Below are positions 27,578 to 39,800 of a DNA stretch of 64,000 bases, piece by piece. The stretch spans positions 124,001-188,000 of the forward strand of contig CP084617.1 of NCBI GenBank assembly GCA_025917655.1, read 5' to 3'. Source of the stretch: Chlorella sorokiniana (lineage: Eukaryota; Chlorophyta; Trebouxiophyceae; Chlorellales; Chlorellaceae). The first letter of the stretch is position 1. Every line of letters begins with the position of its first letter. The translations under genes were made by a program, and so were the position numbers. The notes under the pieces were generated by a model. The model was not told where the DNA came from. It ran no database searches and saw only the letters and a list, made by a program, of their open reading frames with translations.

Positions 27578-29218
27578 GCAGCAGCTGGCGAGCCAGGCGA
27601 GCCTGCTAGCGAGGCAGCCGGAGCCTCCCGCCGTCGACGCGCCGCAGCGTGCGGTGTCGCTGCCCGTAGGCCTGCCCACCGCTGGCGCCGTCTTCTTCAT
27701 GGCCGGCTTCCTGAAGGTCCTGATCATGTGCTTCCCGTACTCGGGTGAGAAGCCAGCAGGAAGCTGGCTGGCAGCATGGCAGCAGGCAGCCCCACCCAGG
27801 TGCCGTGCGGCCCCAACCCCCAGTTCTCGCCCCCTAGCCCAGGCTGCTGGCGAGCAGCACAAATGTACCCGTCTTATCAGCGCACCGCAGCATGGAATGC
27901 ATCGCATGAACAGGTGTAAGGACTGCGGATGTACCGCCGCCGCAGAGATGGCGGTGATGATGTACCTCAAGGGGCGGGCCGAGCTGGGCATCACCGCCGC
28001 CCTCAAAGCCATCCCGATCGCGCTGGCCATCGCGGCGGCGGCGAAAGCCATAGTCGACCGCGGGCTGCAGAACAGGTGGGGGCCCCACGCCGCTGCATTC
28101 ATAGGCAAAGCCAGGGAGCTGCGCCGCTGCATTCATAGGCAAAGCCAGGGAGCTGCGCCGCTGCATTCATAGGCAAAGCCAGGGAGCTGCGCCGCTGCAT
28201 CCACACGCAAAGCCAGGGAGCTGCGCCGCTGCATTCATAGGCAAAGACAGGGAGCTGCGCCGCTGCATTCATAGGCAAAGCCAGGGAGCTGCGCCGCTGC
28301 ATTCATAGGCAAAGCCAGGGAGCTGCGCCGCTGCATCCACACGCAAAGCCAGGGAGCTGCGCCGCTGCATTCATAGGCAAAGACAGGGAGCTGCGCCGCT
28401 GCATTCATAGGCAAAGCCAGGGAGCCGCGCCGCTGCATCCACACGCAAAGCCAGGGAGCCGCGCCGCTGCATTCATAGGCAAAGCCAGGGAGCTGCGCCG
28501 CTGCATCCACACGCAAAGCCAGGGAGCTGCGCCGGGGCCGCAACACTGCTCTGCGGCGCTGCTGTCCCTGACAGCGGGCAGCCCCTGACGCCGCGGCTTG
28601 TTGCACGGGCTCGTACAGGCCGCTACTTGTGAGTTTCCCTATGCTCAGCAGCTTCACACAACAATGCGTGACGCGCCCGGCTTCTCCCTGCCCCCACCCT
28701 TTCTGCTAGCAGGCGCTGGGTGCAGGCGGCGGTCGTGGTGGGCGGCGTGGCGGCGCTGTGCCTCAGCCGCCTGCTCTTTGCGCAGCCGCGGCCCAGCCCC
28801 GCTGGCCCAGCTGCCCAGCAGGTGAGCCGGCGGCAGCGGCCGGGCTGGCAGCGGCCAGCAAGACCAGCCAGGCGCTGCAAGCATGCCCGCAGCGGCTGCT
28901 TGGGCACGAACGCGCTGCCGCTGCCCTGGCTTGCTGGGAGACGTTCTTCTTTTCACATCAAGATCCCTCCTTTCGCCGCCGGTCCCCCACCCCCCGCCCC
29001 AGCGCTACGTGCACCCTGCCCAAGTCAGCGCGGCACGTGCAGCGGCCCTGCGGCAGCACCTGCTGGCACAGCCCGACGCCGAGGTGGCGGCGCAGCTCAT
29101 GGCACAGAAGGACGCGGCAGCGACGGCGGCCCGGGCGGCCGCTGAATCACCCCCAGTGCAGCGATTTGGGGGGTTCTGCTGCAGCACTTTGTTGAGGGCG
29201 AGAGCTCTGACTTGTTAA
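27578..29218 (+). CDS. unidentified small integral membrane protein
   Basis: Four exons are supported by splice sites and hydrophobic pattern. Exon 1 runs from an acceptor at 27577 to a GTGAGA donor near 27744, with AGAVFFMAGFLKVLIMCF. Exon 2 spans about 27946-28074, with EMAVMMYLKGRAELG and IPIALAIAAAAKAIVDRG. Exon 3 spans about 28711-28819, with RWVQAAVVVGGVAALCLSR. Exon 4, from about 29002 to TAA at 29216, is an Ala/Gln-rich helix (VSAARAAALRQHLLAQ) of tail type. Three or four membrane spans and a helical C-terminal tail are predicted. The 5' end is missing. I do not recognise the family. The intron between exons 2 and 3 is filled by a 34-bp minisatellite. Confidence 0.5.
28091..28532 (+). 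repeat. 34-bp minisatellite, 13 units, inside an intron
   Basis: Thirteen head-to-tail units of exactly 34 bases, with no spacers, begin at 28091 and then every 34 bases to 28499. Three main variants occur: A (CATTCATAGGCAAAGCC), B (CATCCACACGCAAAGCC) and C (CATTCATAGGCAAAGAC). The order is A A A B C A A B C A B A B, with units 10 and 11 sharing GAGCCGC instead of GAGCTGC. The B-C-A-A order points to amplification of multi-unit blocks. It lies wholly between the donor at about 28075 and the acceptor at about 28710. Confidence 0.97.
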
Positions 29219-29896
29219 ACTTTCTTTGCAGCCTGCGTTTTGCGTGTGTTCTGTGTGTTGCGCTGACGATGAGAGTAGCCTTGCGAGCAAACCGCTGCCC
29301 AGCCAGCTCTGTTGCTGCGTGCGGGAGCCGCTACCCCTGCCCTGCCCTACAGCCAAGGCCTTGTTACAGTGCTGGTGCAGAGAGACAGGGAGGCAGGCAC
29401 ATGTTATGTCAGGCGCGGCACAGCAAAGAGGCTGCGCCGCAGCCGATGCAGTGCGGCAGGTCGAGCATGGGAGGCGGGGCGCTGCAGGCAGTGAGGAGCA
29501 GGGGCAGGGGGAGGCAAAACCGACAAAAGGAGGAGGAGGGAGCAGCGGCCGCCAGCAGCAGGGGAAGGGGTCGAAAAGCAGCCCAGACGCCGCACCGTGT
29601 CAGGGACAAGAGCGAGAAAGGGTGAGGAGTGAGAGTAGGGAAAGCCGCCGCCGAGGAAGGAGGGGATGCCGCAGATGCGGCGCCAGCGGGGCGCGCCGGC
29701 TGAGCAAGCGCCAGCAGCGCAGCCGACAGGCCATACACAAAGGAATGAGAGCAAGAGCATCAGTTGGGATAGAACAGGGCCAACAGTAGCATTGAAAACA
29801 TGCATTGGGTGGAGGGAGGGGGCGGCAGGGAGCACGCAACCCAGGCCGACTCTGCACAGGCCGGCCCGCACTCCTCAGCGTTTCTCCAGCTGCGCG
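29219..29896. other. intergenic region between convergent genes
   Basis: These 678 bases lie between the membrane-protein stop and the MATH-BTB stop. Open frames on both strands are purine-rich or its complement (GGAGG-type) and without conserved motifs. I see no gene. It presumably holds both 3' untranslated regions. Confidence 0.4.
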
Positions 29897-32800
29897 TCAC
29901 TCCCGGCGCTGCCGCACGCGGCGCAGCTGCCCGTCGGTGGAGCTCTCGTCGGCGGCGCGGGTGCCGGCGCCGGGCACGTGATGGTGCGGCACAATGTGCA
30001 CCGCTCGGGAGCGCTGCGGCGGCGCGGTGGCAATCACCTTCAGGGGCAAGGGGGGCCGGGCGGGGCGGGGGGAGAGGGGGCCAAGTCAGTCCAGTGGCAG
30101 CGGCAGGCAAAGAGGGCGGCTGAAGCCCACACAGACGCGGCTGGGCAGGAGAGAGCATGCATTGTAGAGTCGCGCTCCGACCGGGCCACACACAATGCAA
30201 GGCACAGATCCCAGCCCAAACCCTGCCGCTCATGAGGACACTCGCAAATACCTCGCTCCCACCGGTCACACCATCCCCTGGGACCCCCTCCTTTCCACAC
30301 GCACACACACTGCACCTGCAGCAGCTCCGCCTGCAGCTGGGGGCAGGTCTGCACCATGTACTGGTAGCCCTCCGACGCCATCACCGCCTGCAGGTGCTTG
30401 GACACAAACTCGAGGCAGACGCGCTTCAGCTCCCGCGCGTTGTTCTGCTCCGCCAGCGCCAGCGTGGTGGCCACCGTCTCCACCTGCGCGGGTGGGTGGG
30501 GTGGGTGGGGAGGGCTGGGTGGGTGGGAGGAGGCAGAGCGGGGGCAGGACGAGAGGAGGTCTGCGAGAGAGTGACTTGCTGCTGGGGGTGACGTGGCTGC
30601 ATGGGTGGTAAGCGTGAGGTGTGTGGCCTCAACAGCCAAGATCCACCCAGCCCTCCAGCCCCCCACCCCTCACCTCCACCGTCTCGCACAGCCGCTGCTC
30701 GCAGATGCAGCGCAGGCGGATGAGCTGGAAGCGGTCGGCGGCGGCCAGCAGGTGCTGCGCCATGGTCACCTCCAGCTTGGGGCCCTGCCGGGAGGGGGGT
30801 GGGGGGTGACTGGGGGACACATGTGGTGTTTGGGTGACTGGGGGACACGCAGGGGATGCCCGCTGCTTGTTGCCTCCATCAGCCCAGAGAAACACTCATG
30901 ATTACCCCCCTTTCCACGACGTCAACAAACACGCCGCCAGCCGGCCAAAGCGGTGGTTGGGAGCTGCATGTGCCCCCCCACCCCCCACCCCCACACCCAC
31001 CCACACAACCCCCTCCCCCACCTGCAGCTCCTCCGGCAGCGAGTCGGTGTAGGCAAAGTAGAGCAGCGCGCGGAACACGGGCGCCCTCACGTCCTGCACG
31101 TCCACCGAGCCCTCCTGCCCCTCGCGCATGGGCCCCGTCAGCAGCGCGCGGAACACGGGCGACCGCGCCTGCAGGATGATCTTGTGCGCCGCCATCGACT
31201 CCCCCTCCACCTCGAACGCCACGTCGGCGCCCATGCCCGACTGCAGCAGGCTGGCGAGGTCCAGGCCCAGGCTGGGGGCGGGCACGTGGATCTGGGGCAG
31301 GGGGCTTGGAGGCGGAGCGCGAGAGGGCGCCGCCCGACGACACCACCAGCTCGATCTGGTAGCGGATGACGATGGTGTCGTTCACAAGCAGGCGCGCTGC
31401 GGGGGGGGCAGTGGGGGGAGGAGGGGGGGGGGGGGGGGGGGGGGGGAGGAAGACGACAGTGAGCAAGCTGGGTGCAGGGTGGCAGGCGTGTGCGGGAGGG
31501 AAACGGGGGCAGGGAAAGAGCGTTCACGGTCAGCAGCCGGCCCGCTACACCAGCCGTTGCAAAACCGCACAGGGAGCAGAAATCCCCACAGGGAGCACCC
31601 GACAACGCCACGGGCAGCGCCCGCCAAGAGCAGGAGGGACGCGCAAAGAGAGCAACCCCCAAGCACACGGACAGCAGGCGCCGCAAGCAGGGAGGGAGCA
31701 GACTGGAGGGCGGGCACCCACCTGCGCGTCCTCCAGCAGGCTCTTCTTCACAAACTTGCGGTAGCCGTGGCAGTTGCGCGCGTTGGGGTCCTGGCGCGCG
31801 CAGGATATCTTGACGGCGCCCTGGTCCCGCCGCCGCCCCTTGGTGATGTCCTGGCCGCGGCCTGCAGGGGGTTGGTGGTTTGGGGTGTGGGGGTGGGTGG
31901 GGGTGGATGGGCGGATGTGCGTGTGTGGGAAGGTGTGTGTGGGATGGGTGGGGTGGGGTGGGGGTTGCAATGCGCCCTCCTTTCCCGGGCCAGGGGGAGG
32001 CTTGGGGCTTGGGGTGAGACCCCACACAAGCAAGGTGGGAGACGGCAGGCAGGTGTGCTGGGTGCGTGGCAGCCGGCTGCCCCTGCCCCCTGCCCCCGTG
32101 CCCCCTGCTGCTCTGGCCCCTCCACCGCCCCGCCCCCACCTGCCCCCTCCACCGGCCCGCCCCTCACCCGATTGATCGACAAGCGTGAAGCGGTGGAAGG
32201 CGCGCACCACTCTCCCCTCGCTGGTGTTCACCACCCCCTGGGGGTTGTCCGTCTCCCGATCAGCGCCACAAAGAGGGCGCAGTAGTCGTTGTTGCCGCCG
32301 GCGCGGGCGGCCCCCCCCCGCAGCCGCCGCCGCCGCCATCTGCGCCGCCGCGGGGTTCACCATGAGCTGCTGCTGCTGCTGCTGCTGCGGGGGGGGGGGG
32401 GGGGGGGGGGGCCGCCGGGGGCCGCCGCGCGGCGGCGGCGGCGCCGCAGGGCCGCCACCGCCGCCCGCGCCGCCGTTGCCGCCGTTGCCGCCGTTGGCGC
32501 CGCCGCCGGGCGCGGGGCGCGCGGCGGCATCGCTCCCCGCCCATCTGAGCGTCGCGCATGGCTGCAGGGGGCGCCATGTGCGGCCCCGGGGCCTGCTGCT
32601 GCAGGTGCGCGTTGTGCGGCGGCACCTGCTGCGGCTGGATGTTGTGCATCTCAGAGGAACTACGCTTGCCGTCGGGGTAGAACAGCAGCACCCACTCGTG
32701 GCCGCCCACCACGAACCGCTCACTGCAGGCAGGCACGCGGGAGCAGCGGCAAGGGGAGGGGCACAGCTCAGAGGGCAGCAGAAGGCGAAAGGCCCAGGGG

Positions 32801-33356
32801 ATCAGAAGCGAAAGGGCCGCATCAGGCAGCCACATATGGGCACAGCGACCACGATGGTCTGGGGGCAAAAGCCGCGATGGTCGTGCTTTTCACAACAACC
32901 ACACAGCCAGGCCGGTGACGGGACAGCGGTCGGAGATCTCAGCACCTCCAGTAGACACCGGCACCTGCCGGGCCGGCCGCCAGATGCAGCCAGATGCGGC
33001 GCTGGCGGCTGGCCCTGCCCCCTCGCCCTCGACTTGCCTGGCGATTGGTTCTCCATCTCCGATCCCCTTGACAAGGCTGTAACCCACGATCGTGTGCTCG
33101 TGCTCGCCTGCCGGGGGATAGGAGTCGGGGATTCGGGGGCCGCTCGCTCACCGATGGCGGCCGGCGGCTGCTTGTGCGCTAACCCAACGCCTAGTGACAT
33201 ACGTGAACGTCTGAACAACCCAGCAGCGAGGCGATAAAACGCCCTGGACTTGCCTATCACAGTGTCGGTCACTGTCTTGCTGCTGGAGACCTTCTTGTTG
33301 CTGCCTGGTGTCGTCCCTTCACCCTGCGGCTGCCCAGCGGCAGCCGCGCCTGACAT
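29897..33356 (-). CDS. MATH-BTB (BPM/SPOP-like) CUL3 ubiquitin-ligase adaptor
   Basis: This is a substrate adaptor for CUL3 E3 ligases: the MATH domain binds the target and the BTB domain binds cullin. The first exon starts MSGAAAAGQPQGEG and has SKTVTDTVIGKS. The MATH domain continues with VGYSLVKGIGDGEPIARQ, ERFVVGGHEWVLLFYPDGK, DYCALFVALI, VRAFHRFTLVDQSG, HGYRKFVKKSLLED and LLVNDTIVIRYQIELVV. A Gly/Pro/Gln-rich insertion, including a 23-base G run at 32389-32411 (poly-Pro in the sense strand), splits the MATH domain. The BTB domain has VEGESMAAHKIILQARS, FRALLYFAYTD and the C-terminal helices AQHLLAAADRFQLIRLRC and ELKRVCLEFVSKHLQAVM, then VIATAPPQRSRAVHIV to TGA at 29897. The layout matches plant BPM proteins. 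The frame slips at 32255-32257, where one extra G restores GETDNPQG. The frame inside the low-complexity insert is uncertain. Confidence 0.92.
31423..31446 (+). repeat. 24-base G homopolymer in a MATH-BTB intron
   Basis: This is an uninterrupted G run on the + strand, so a C run in the transcript of this minus-strand gene, near the 3' end of the intron. Its length is likely unreliable. Similar runs lie at 16269-16288, 32389-32411 and 63706-63728. Confidence 0.9.
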
Positions 33357-33877
33357 GGCGAGGGCTGGGGCCTGCTGGGGGAGGTGTCGCTTGGTGTGGG
33401 CGACTAGGAAGACCAGCGGCCCAGCAATTGGCAGACAAAGGTAACGTGAACGAAAGTGCAAGGCAGCCTCGATCGTCAGAGCCCTTGGAAGGAGCCTGTG
33501 CCATGCGGAGGCAGCCCAGCAGGGCAGCGCGCAAAACACGAAATGATCGGCCTCCTTTTCGTTCACCCCTGCTCGTGGAAGCTCAGTGGTGGAAACAGAA
33601 AGGAATGCATTGCGTGCCGGTGCCCGGCGAAATGGGTGGGGCTCAGTGCAAGGCGCTGCAGCCGGCACCGACCCTCCGTGCTCCACCGAGCGCACCCAAA
33701 CCAAAGGCCTTTCTTTTAGCGCTTTGTGAGGAGCGCAACCGCAGAGGCCAGGTTACAATTTCAGTGCTGCATGAAAGGCACAGGACAGCAGATGGCAGGC
33801 TCGCCGTGAGCGCTCAATGCAACCTGTGCTGCCGAAGTTGTGGAGCGGGCCGCGGAGCATGCCGACATGCCAGGCTC
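33357..33877. other. intergenic region, MATH-BTB upstream / CMT 3' end
   Basis: About 520 bases lie between the MATH-BTB start codon and the stop codon of the chromomethylase, which is transcribed in the same direction. It should contain the MATH-BTB promoter and the CMT 3' untranslated region. No motif is recognised. Confidence 0.4.
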
Positions 33878-36800
33878 TCATAGGCTCTCCTCAGCATCCT
33901 CAAACTCCGCCCCTGAAGAGGGATGGTCCCCCACCAAGGATGCTTCCACTGCAGTTCTCGCCGTCTCTACTGCCACCAGCTCATCACCGCCGTCCGCCAA
34001 CTCAGCAGCCACCTCCTCGACCTCTGCCTCCCCCTCCTCCGCGGCCTCCGCCGCTGCCTCGGGCGCGGGCGCTGCTTGCCGCGCGGCTGCTGCCGCCGCC
34101 TGCCGCTGCTGCCACCCCGCGTTGGCGGGCTTGGGTGCAGCCCGGGCGCGCTTCTGCGGCTGCTCCTCCATTTCCACCTCCTCCTCCTCCCCAACGCTGC
34201 CCGAATCAACCTCAACGGCCTCCTCCTCCTCCTCCCTTTCGCTGTCAGCGCCAGCAGCTGCTGCCTGGCCGGAGCCGGGTGCCTGCAACGCAGCAAGGGT
34301 TGAACACGCGCTGCCGTCAGCTGAGCCGCTGCTGCAGATCCCAGCCGCGCTCACACGAGGGTGTCGGCGACTCATCGATACCCCAGGCTCCCCCGAGCCC
34401 CTCTGCTTCATCACTGCCTGAGCCAGCAAGCAGAAAAGCAGGACCCATCGAATCGCTTTTCAGCGGCAGTGTCCAGTTGAAGGGAGCAGCATGCGTGCCG
34501 CCATGACCCAGCCGCCCTGCCCTGCCCTCAACCCGCTCAGCCCGTGAGCAAGGCTGTCGGGAACAAGAGGTCCAGCCCACCTCCTCTTCGTCACCCAAGA
34601 AGTTGACAATGTTCTGCAGCAGCCTGCCGTCAAACCTCTCGATGCCCAGCTGCGCCGCGTAAAAGGGGAGGGGCAGCTGCTCCTCCTCCTCCCACGCGTC
34701 AAACAGCTGCGGGAGGGAGCGGGGCGGGGGCACACAGCGGGAAGGTAGGCGCGGTGCGCAGCTGCGCGCAGGCAGGGTGCAGGAAGCTGGGGCATGACCG
34801 TGGCATTGCTGATCCCACCTCCAGATACTCTGGGTCCGGTACCGCCGCCAGCATCTCGCCGGGCGGCTGCCGTGCACCGCCGCCAGCGCCAGGCAGCGGC
34901 CGAGCGCTGCCGCCACCTGGGGGCACACCGCGTTGCCCATTTGCTGCAGCCACGGGGCCGAGGCTTTGTGCCTCAGGCGCTCCATGCAAGGAGGTGCGGC
35001 ATGCGCCTGAGCACTGCGCAGCCCACGCCACTCAGCTCGGCAAGAGCTGTGCCCGAAAGCGACTAAACAAAAGGCTGAATCCGTGGCAACGCGCGATAGG
35101 CAGGTTGGGCAGCAGACCTTGGGCCCACCTGGAAACGCTGGGTGAGGTTGGGGTTGCGGCCAAACCGCTTGGTGCTCGTCTTGGGCTTGGCCAGGAGCAC
35201 GTGGTAGTCCGGGAACCCCTGCGGTACCAGGCAGTACAAGTCGAGCACCGGAGGCACGACAGGCGGTGCACTGGTACGGGCAAACGGCAGAGGGGCGGCG
35301 CAGCAACAGCACAGCTGTGAGGGGTGCCGCGCTGTGAGGGGTGCCGCCAGGAGGCCGCCTGCGGCCGCTCCCGACCCAGCGCTGCGCGTGTGCGCGCCCG
35401 GCAAGCCCGTCGCCGCACCTGCATGCGCGCGTTCTCGCGGATGGTGGTGGTGCGGTTCTGGGTGGGGTGGCCCACCTTGAGGTTGTGCGGCTCGGAGCGA
35501 CCGACCACCTGCCAGCAAAGGCAGGGCGCAGGAAAACGAGGTCAGGGCCGCTGCAGTCGGCAGCCACCGCTCGGCTGTTGCGGCACGGCGCGGCTGAGGA
35601 CGCATGCAGCGACACAGCTGCCGCCCTGCGCCAAGTCCCCGCCAGACCGCTTCTCCGCCCCCAGACCCCGCCGCAGCCCCGCACACGCCTCGCTTGGTGC
35701 CCCCAGCCGCCAATCCCCTGGCGTTGCAAGGCCGCGGGAAGGGGAACAGGCCCTGCGCCGCCCTTCCCCCATCCAAGGCAACGGCGACGCTATAACGCCG
35801 ACCACGGAATGCATGTCGCCCACCCACAGCCCACTGGGTGCATGTATCACATGACCAGAACGAACCGGAGCTGGCCCACCCACAGCCCACCGGTTGCACA
35901 ACCTATACAGCACATGCATCGCATGAGCCGCACAAACAGGAGCTGGGCTCACCGTGGCCACGATCTCGTGGAGCCCCATGCGGCCGTAGCAGCCGCCGCG
36001 GCCGTCTGAGCGCCCGTTCTTGAAGGTGATGCACCACTGCGGTACCAACACGTCGCCCGTGGGCATGAACACGGTGGCGGCGGGGCAGCCTGCGGGCCGG
36101 GGGACGGGTTTGCTTGCAGGGAGGGCTGGGCGGGCGTGATGAAGAGGATTCAGACGACGTGAATCCACGAGGCGGAAAGTGGGTGGGGCACAGCCGATGG
36201 CCCAGCCAGGGCGCGCTCAGTCGCATTTAAGGTTCAATTTGAGATGGCGGCATGCACAGGCAGCCAGGCAGCAGCTGGGCACGAGCAGGCCGCAGGGCGT
36301 GGAAGCAGCGCAGCGAGCCGAAACGAGAGAGGCGCGTGAAGGATGGCAGGCAGCAGCGCAGCGGCGAGGCAGCGGCGGAGGCGGCAGCGAGTGCTGGCGG
36401 CGCAGCTCACCCTCGAGCGCACCGCCCCGCCACCCCTCCTTGTTGTGCTGGTCGACTCGGTACTCCTTGTGCGCGCCCTTCTTGCTGCGCTTGGGCTGCT
36501 CGTAAACCCCGCCAGCGGCGCAGCCTGCGTGTGTGTGGGGGCACGGGGGTGGGTGGGTGGGAGGGTAGGGTGGAGGTGTGTGTGTGTTTGTGTGTGCGCG
36601 TGTGGGGGAAGGGAGGAGGGGGGTATGAGTGGGAGGTCGCCGGGGATAAAGAGGATCAGGGGGCCAGTGGGAGCGCACGCTCGGTGTCCTGCCATGCATG
36701 CTGAGCCGCATCCCATTTCGCAGCCTCGTATATTTGGGGTGGCGAGGTGGCGATAGATGAAAGAAAGCGAAAATGAATGAGGCTCACCCTTCTCATCCTT

Positions 36801-39800
36801 GGTGCGCACGGCGTGGCTGTGCCCGTAGCAGCAGGTGCCTGCGGGGAAGAGGGTGGGGTGGGGTGGGGGGGGGGGTATGAGCAGCCGCTGGTCAGACCGC
36901 AGCCAGCCCAGGGATGACTTTCTTCCCGACTCGCCTCCTCCCCCGCCCCTCAAGGAGGGCTGCCTCAGGGGCTGCGCGCCCCGAGCTTGCCTCCTGTCCT
37001 GCTGGGCCGTCCCAGCCCCAAGCGGGCTGCGCCTCTTTCGGCAAACGCCACCTTGCTGTCCCTCCAGCGATGCCGGTCGCACCCAGGCTGCACAACCCGC
37101 ACCTCCCCCTCCCCTCCCCCTACAACAGCGCCACCGTTGCCCATCACCACCCCTACCCTCATCCGTGGGGCCGCACCGTTTGGGTTGTCGGCGATGCCTT
37201 CCAGCGAACGGAAGTTGCGCTCGCCCTCCTCCCCCGCCTCCCTCTCCGGCACGCTGCTCAGGCGCAGGTGGTCGTCTGGGGGTGGGGGTGGGGGTGGTGG
37301 TGATGGTTGTGTGTGTGTGTGTGGGTGGGGTGGGGGTGGGGGGTCCGGGAAGGGGATAACAGGCACAGTGGGTGGGTGAGTGCTGGCAAAGAACAGAGGT
37401 TGAGGGGCAGAGGCTGATGGGGGTTGACGTCAGCGGTGGCCCCACCGCCGCAACCCCTGCCTCGCCCAGCCACAGTGCTGCGACACTGCGGTCCTGCCCT
37501 GGCACGGCTGGTAGGTGGTACTGCGCACCCGCGTTGCATAGGTAGGGGCGGTGGTCACACAGGATGGCTTCCGCGTCGGCTTGCAGCTGCGGGTCCTGCT
37601 CAAGATACTCGCGCAGCCGACGAAGGTACTGCGAGGGAGGTAGATGGTTGGGTGGGTGGAATGAGGGGGCGGTTAAAGACGTCCCAGTAATGCAGCCCGC
37701 AATACCGGCCACAAAAGCAGCAAACGCCGAGAGACAGCGCGCTGCGGGTGACGTCCCAGGCAGGCGGGAGAGGGAAAGGGCGGTAGCTGGCCCCGGAGGA
37801 GGGCATCTCCCGGCGCACCAGCGAGGCACGCAGCAGACGCAAGGCACACAGCAGAGGCGAGGCACGCAGCCGAAGCGAGGCTCGCAGCATACGCGAGGCA
37901 CATTACATACGCGAGGCACGCGGCAGAAGCAAGCAACGGGCAGGCGCACCATCTGGCCGAGCGTGTGCGCGTAGCCGGCTCGGGCGGCCTCCGCCTGCAG
38001 CCACAGCACCTTCTGGATCTTGGGGTCCCGCACGTGCCGCACCGAGGCGGCCCACGTCTCAAACGCGTGGTTGCCTGCAGGGAGCGTGCGTGTGTTCGGG
38101 TTGAAGAGGAAGGGTCGGGTTGCGTACACGGCTGGCTGGCTGGGGGCTGGTATGATTCCCAACACACAGACATGTGCAGGCTCTGCCCCCACCCGCATCC
38201 ATATCGTCCGTTGTGCGCTTGGCGCCTGTGGACATTGGTGCCAGCGGGTTCTTCTGGCACAGCAGCACCCGGGTGCCCATCTGCGGGCGGCGCGGGGGGT
38301 TGATGGGCGGCGCAGGGGGCTGATGGACAACACAGGGGGTTGATGGGCGGCGGCGAGGCAGGATGAGGCGGGCGAGGCGGGATGGCATGGGATTGCATGC
38401 CTACGAAAGCATACCAGGAATAGAAGCACACGCGGCAGAAAGGGTTGGGAGTAGGGTCAGGGCGCGAACAGGATGCGCCTAGCCATGGAAGCAGCGAGCA
38501 GCGTCTGGGCGCCGTCTGCGGAGCAAACGAGGCGCAGCGAGGGGACGCACCGCGGTCACGCCCTGCTCCTCCGCAATCGCGATCGCCGCCTGCACAACCT
38601 CGTTCTGCGACAGAGGGAGCGGCGGCGGGGCGAGCGGCGGTCAACAGGGCAGGCAGGCAGCCCGCAACTCGGGCACCCCGCCAGCCTAAATGTCCGGCTT
38701 GGCACAGCAGGCAGCAATGCCAGCAGACGTGGCTCCCCGAACTGTGCAGGGTCTGGCGGGGAGGGAGGGAAACAGCTGCACAGGTTGTTTAGGGCTGAAG
38801 CCGCGCCAGTGCAGCGCGCGCTCACGTGCTCCGCATGCATGTAGTCCTCGTGAGCTTGGAAGCGGTCCTGGCGGGGGGTCATCCAGGGGCGCGGCTCCCG
38901 CCGCAGCCAGGCCTGCAGCAGGGTTGGTGTGTTGGGGTGGGGGTGGGGGTGGGGTGGAGGGGTACTGCAGGTGCGGGGGTGGGGCCGAGGGCCAGCGGGG
39001 CAGCAGGCAGACGACGGAATCTGCTCATTGATCCACACCCGTCAAGTCCCCTCCCCACCCCATCAATACGCTTGACAAGCCGTGGGTCGACAAAGAGGAA
39101 GGCAAAGCACAGAGCAATGCCAGCAGCAGGCTTTGCTACAGCGCCACCGACGCCGCCACGCTGCAATAAACGCAGCCCGTGGCAAGCTCTCACCTGCGTG
39201 AGGGTGTTTGGGGGCCGGCGTAGCGCCGCCGCTCGTGCAGCTCAAAGTTGTCCACCTCCGGCAGATCTGAGAAGATGTCGCCCAGCAGTACCTGCGGTAC
39301 AGGGAGAGACGATGCAGCGGTAGGGGTGTGGACACAGCTGCACGCGGCAGCAGTGCGGCATCGCCGGTACAAGAAACGATGCTACCGTGTTCGCCAGGGA
39401 CGGGCTGTCTGGGCCGTTTGCAATCAGAGCTGGGCAGACCCCCCCCCCCCCCCACACACACACACACGTCGCAGGCGGCAACCGAGTGGAGGCAGCAAGG
39501 GCTGGCCCGGGTGCCAGCTTATGCGACGACTCACCGGCGGGAAGGCGTCGGCGGCCTCCGCCTCCCCCACGAAGCCGGAGGTGATGCGCTTGGCGTGCTT
39601 GGCGATGGGGCACTGGAAGTCCAGGCAGTTGTGGGTGGGCTTGGGGGCGGGCGGCAGCGCCTGTCCGGGGCGGCGGCCCACATGAAACAGCGCCAGCGCC
39701 CCTGCGGCACGCCAAAGTTGCCGGCGGCCAGCATGCAGGCGCGGACCTGGCGGGGAGGGCCGGGCGCAAGGGTAAAACGAGGATCACACGAAGAGATGCA

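Noticed and set aside
28091-28532. CRISPR-like regularly repeated array
   Set aside because: The 34-base units abut with no spacers and differ only by a few shared variant bases. It is a minisatellite in an intron of a eukaryotic gene.
36234-38429. A 731-codon open frame on the minus strand
   Set aside because: It reads through introns of the chromomethylase gene. Real exon blocks occur in it only as islands, and the rest is Pro/Cys/Arg-rich chance sequence from high G+C.
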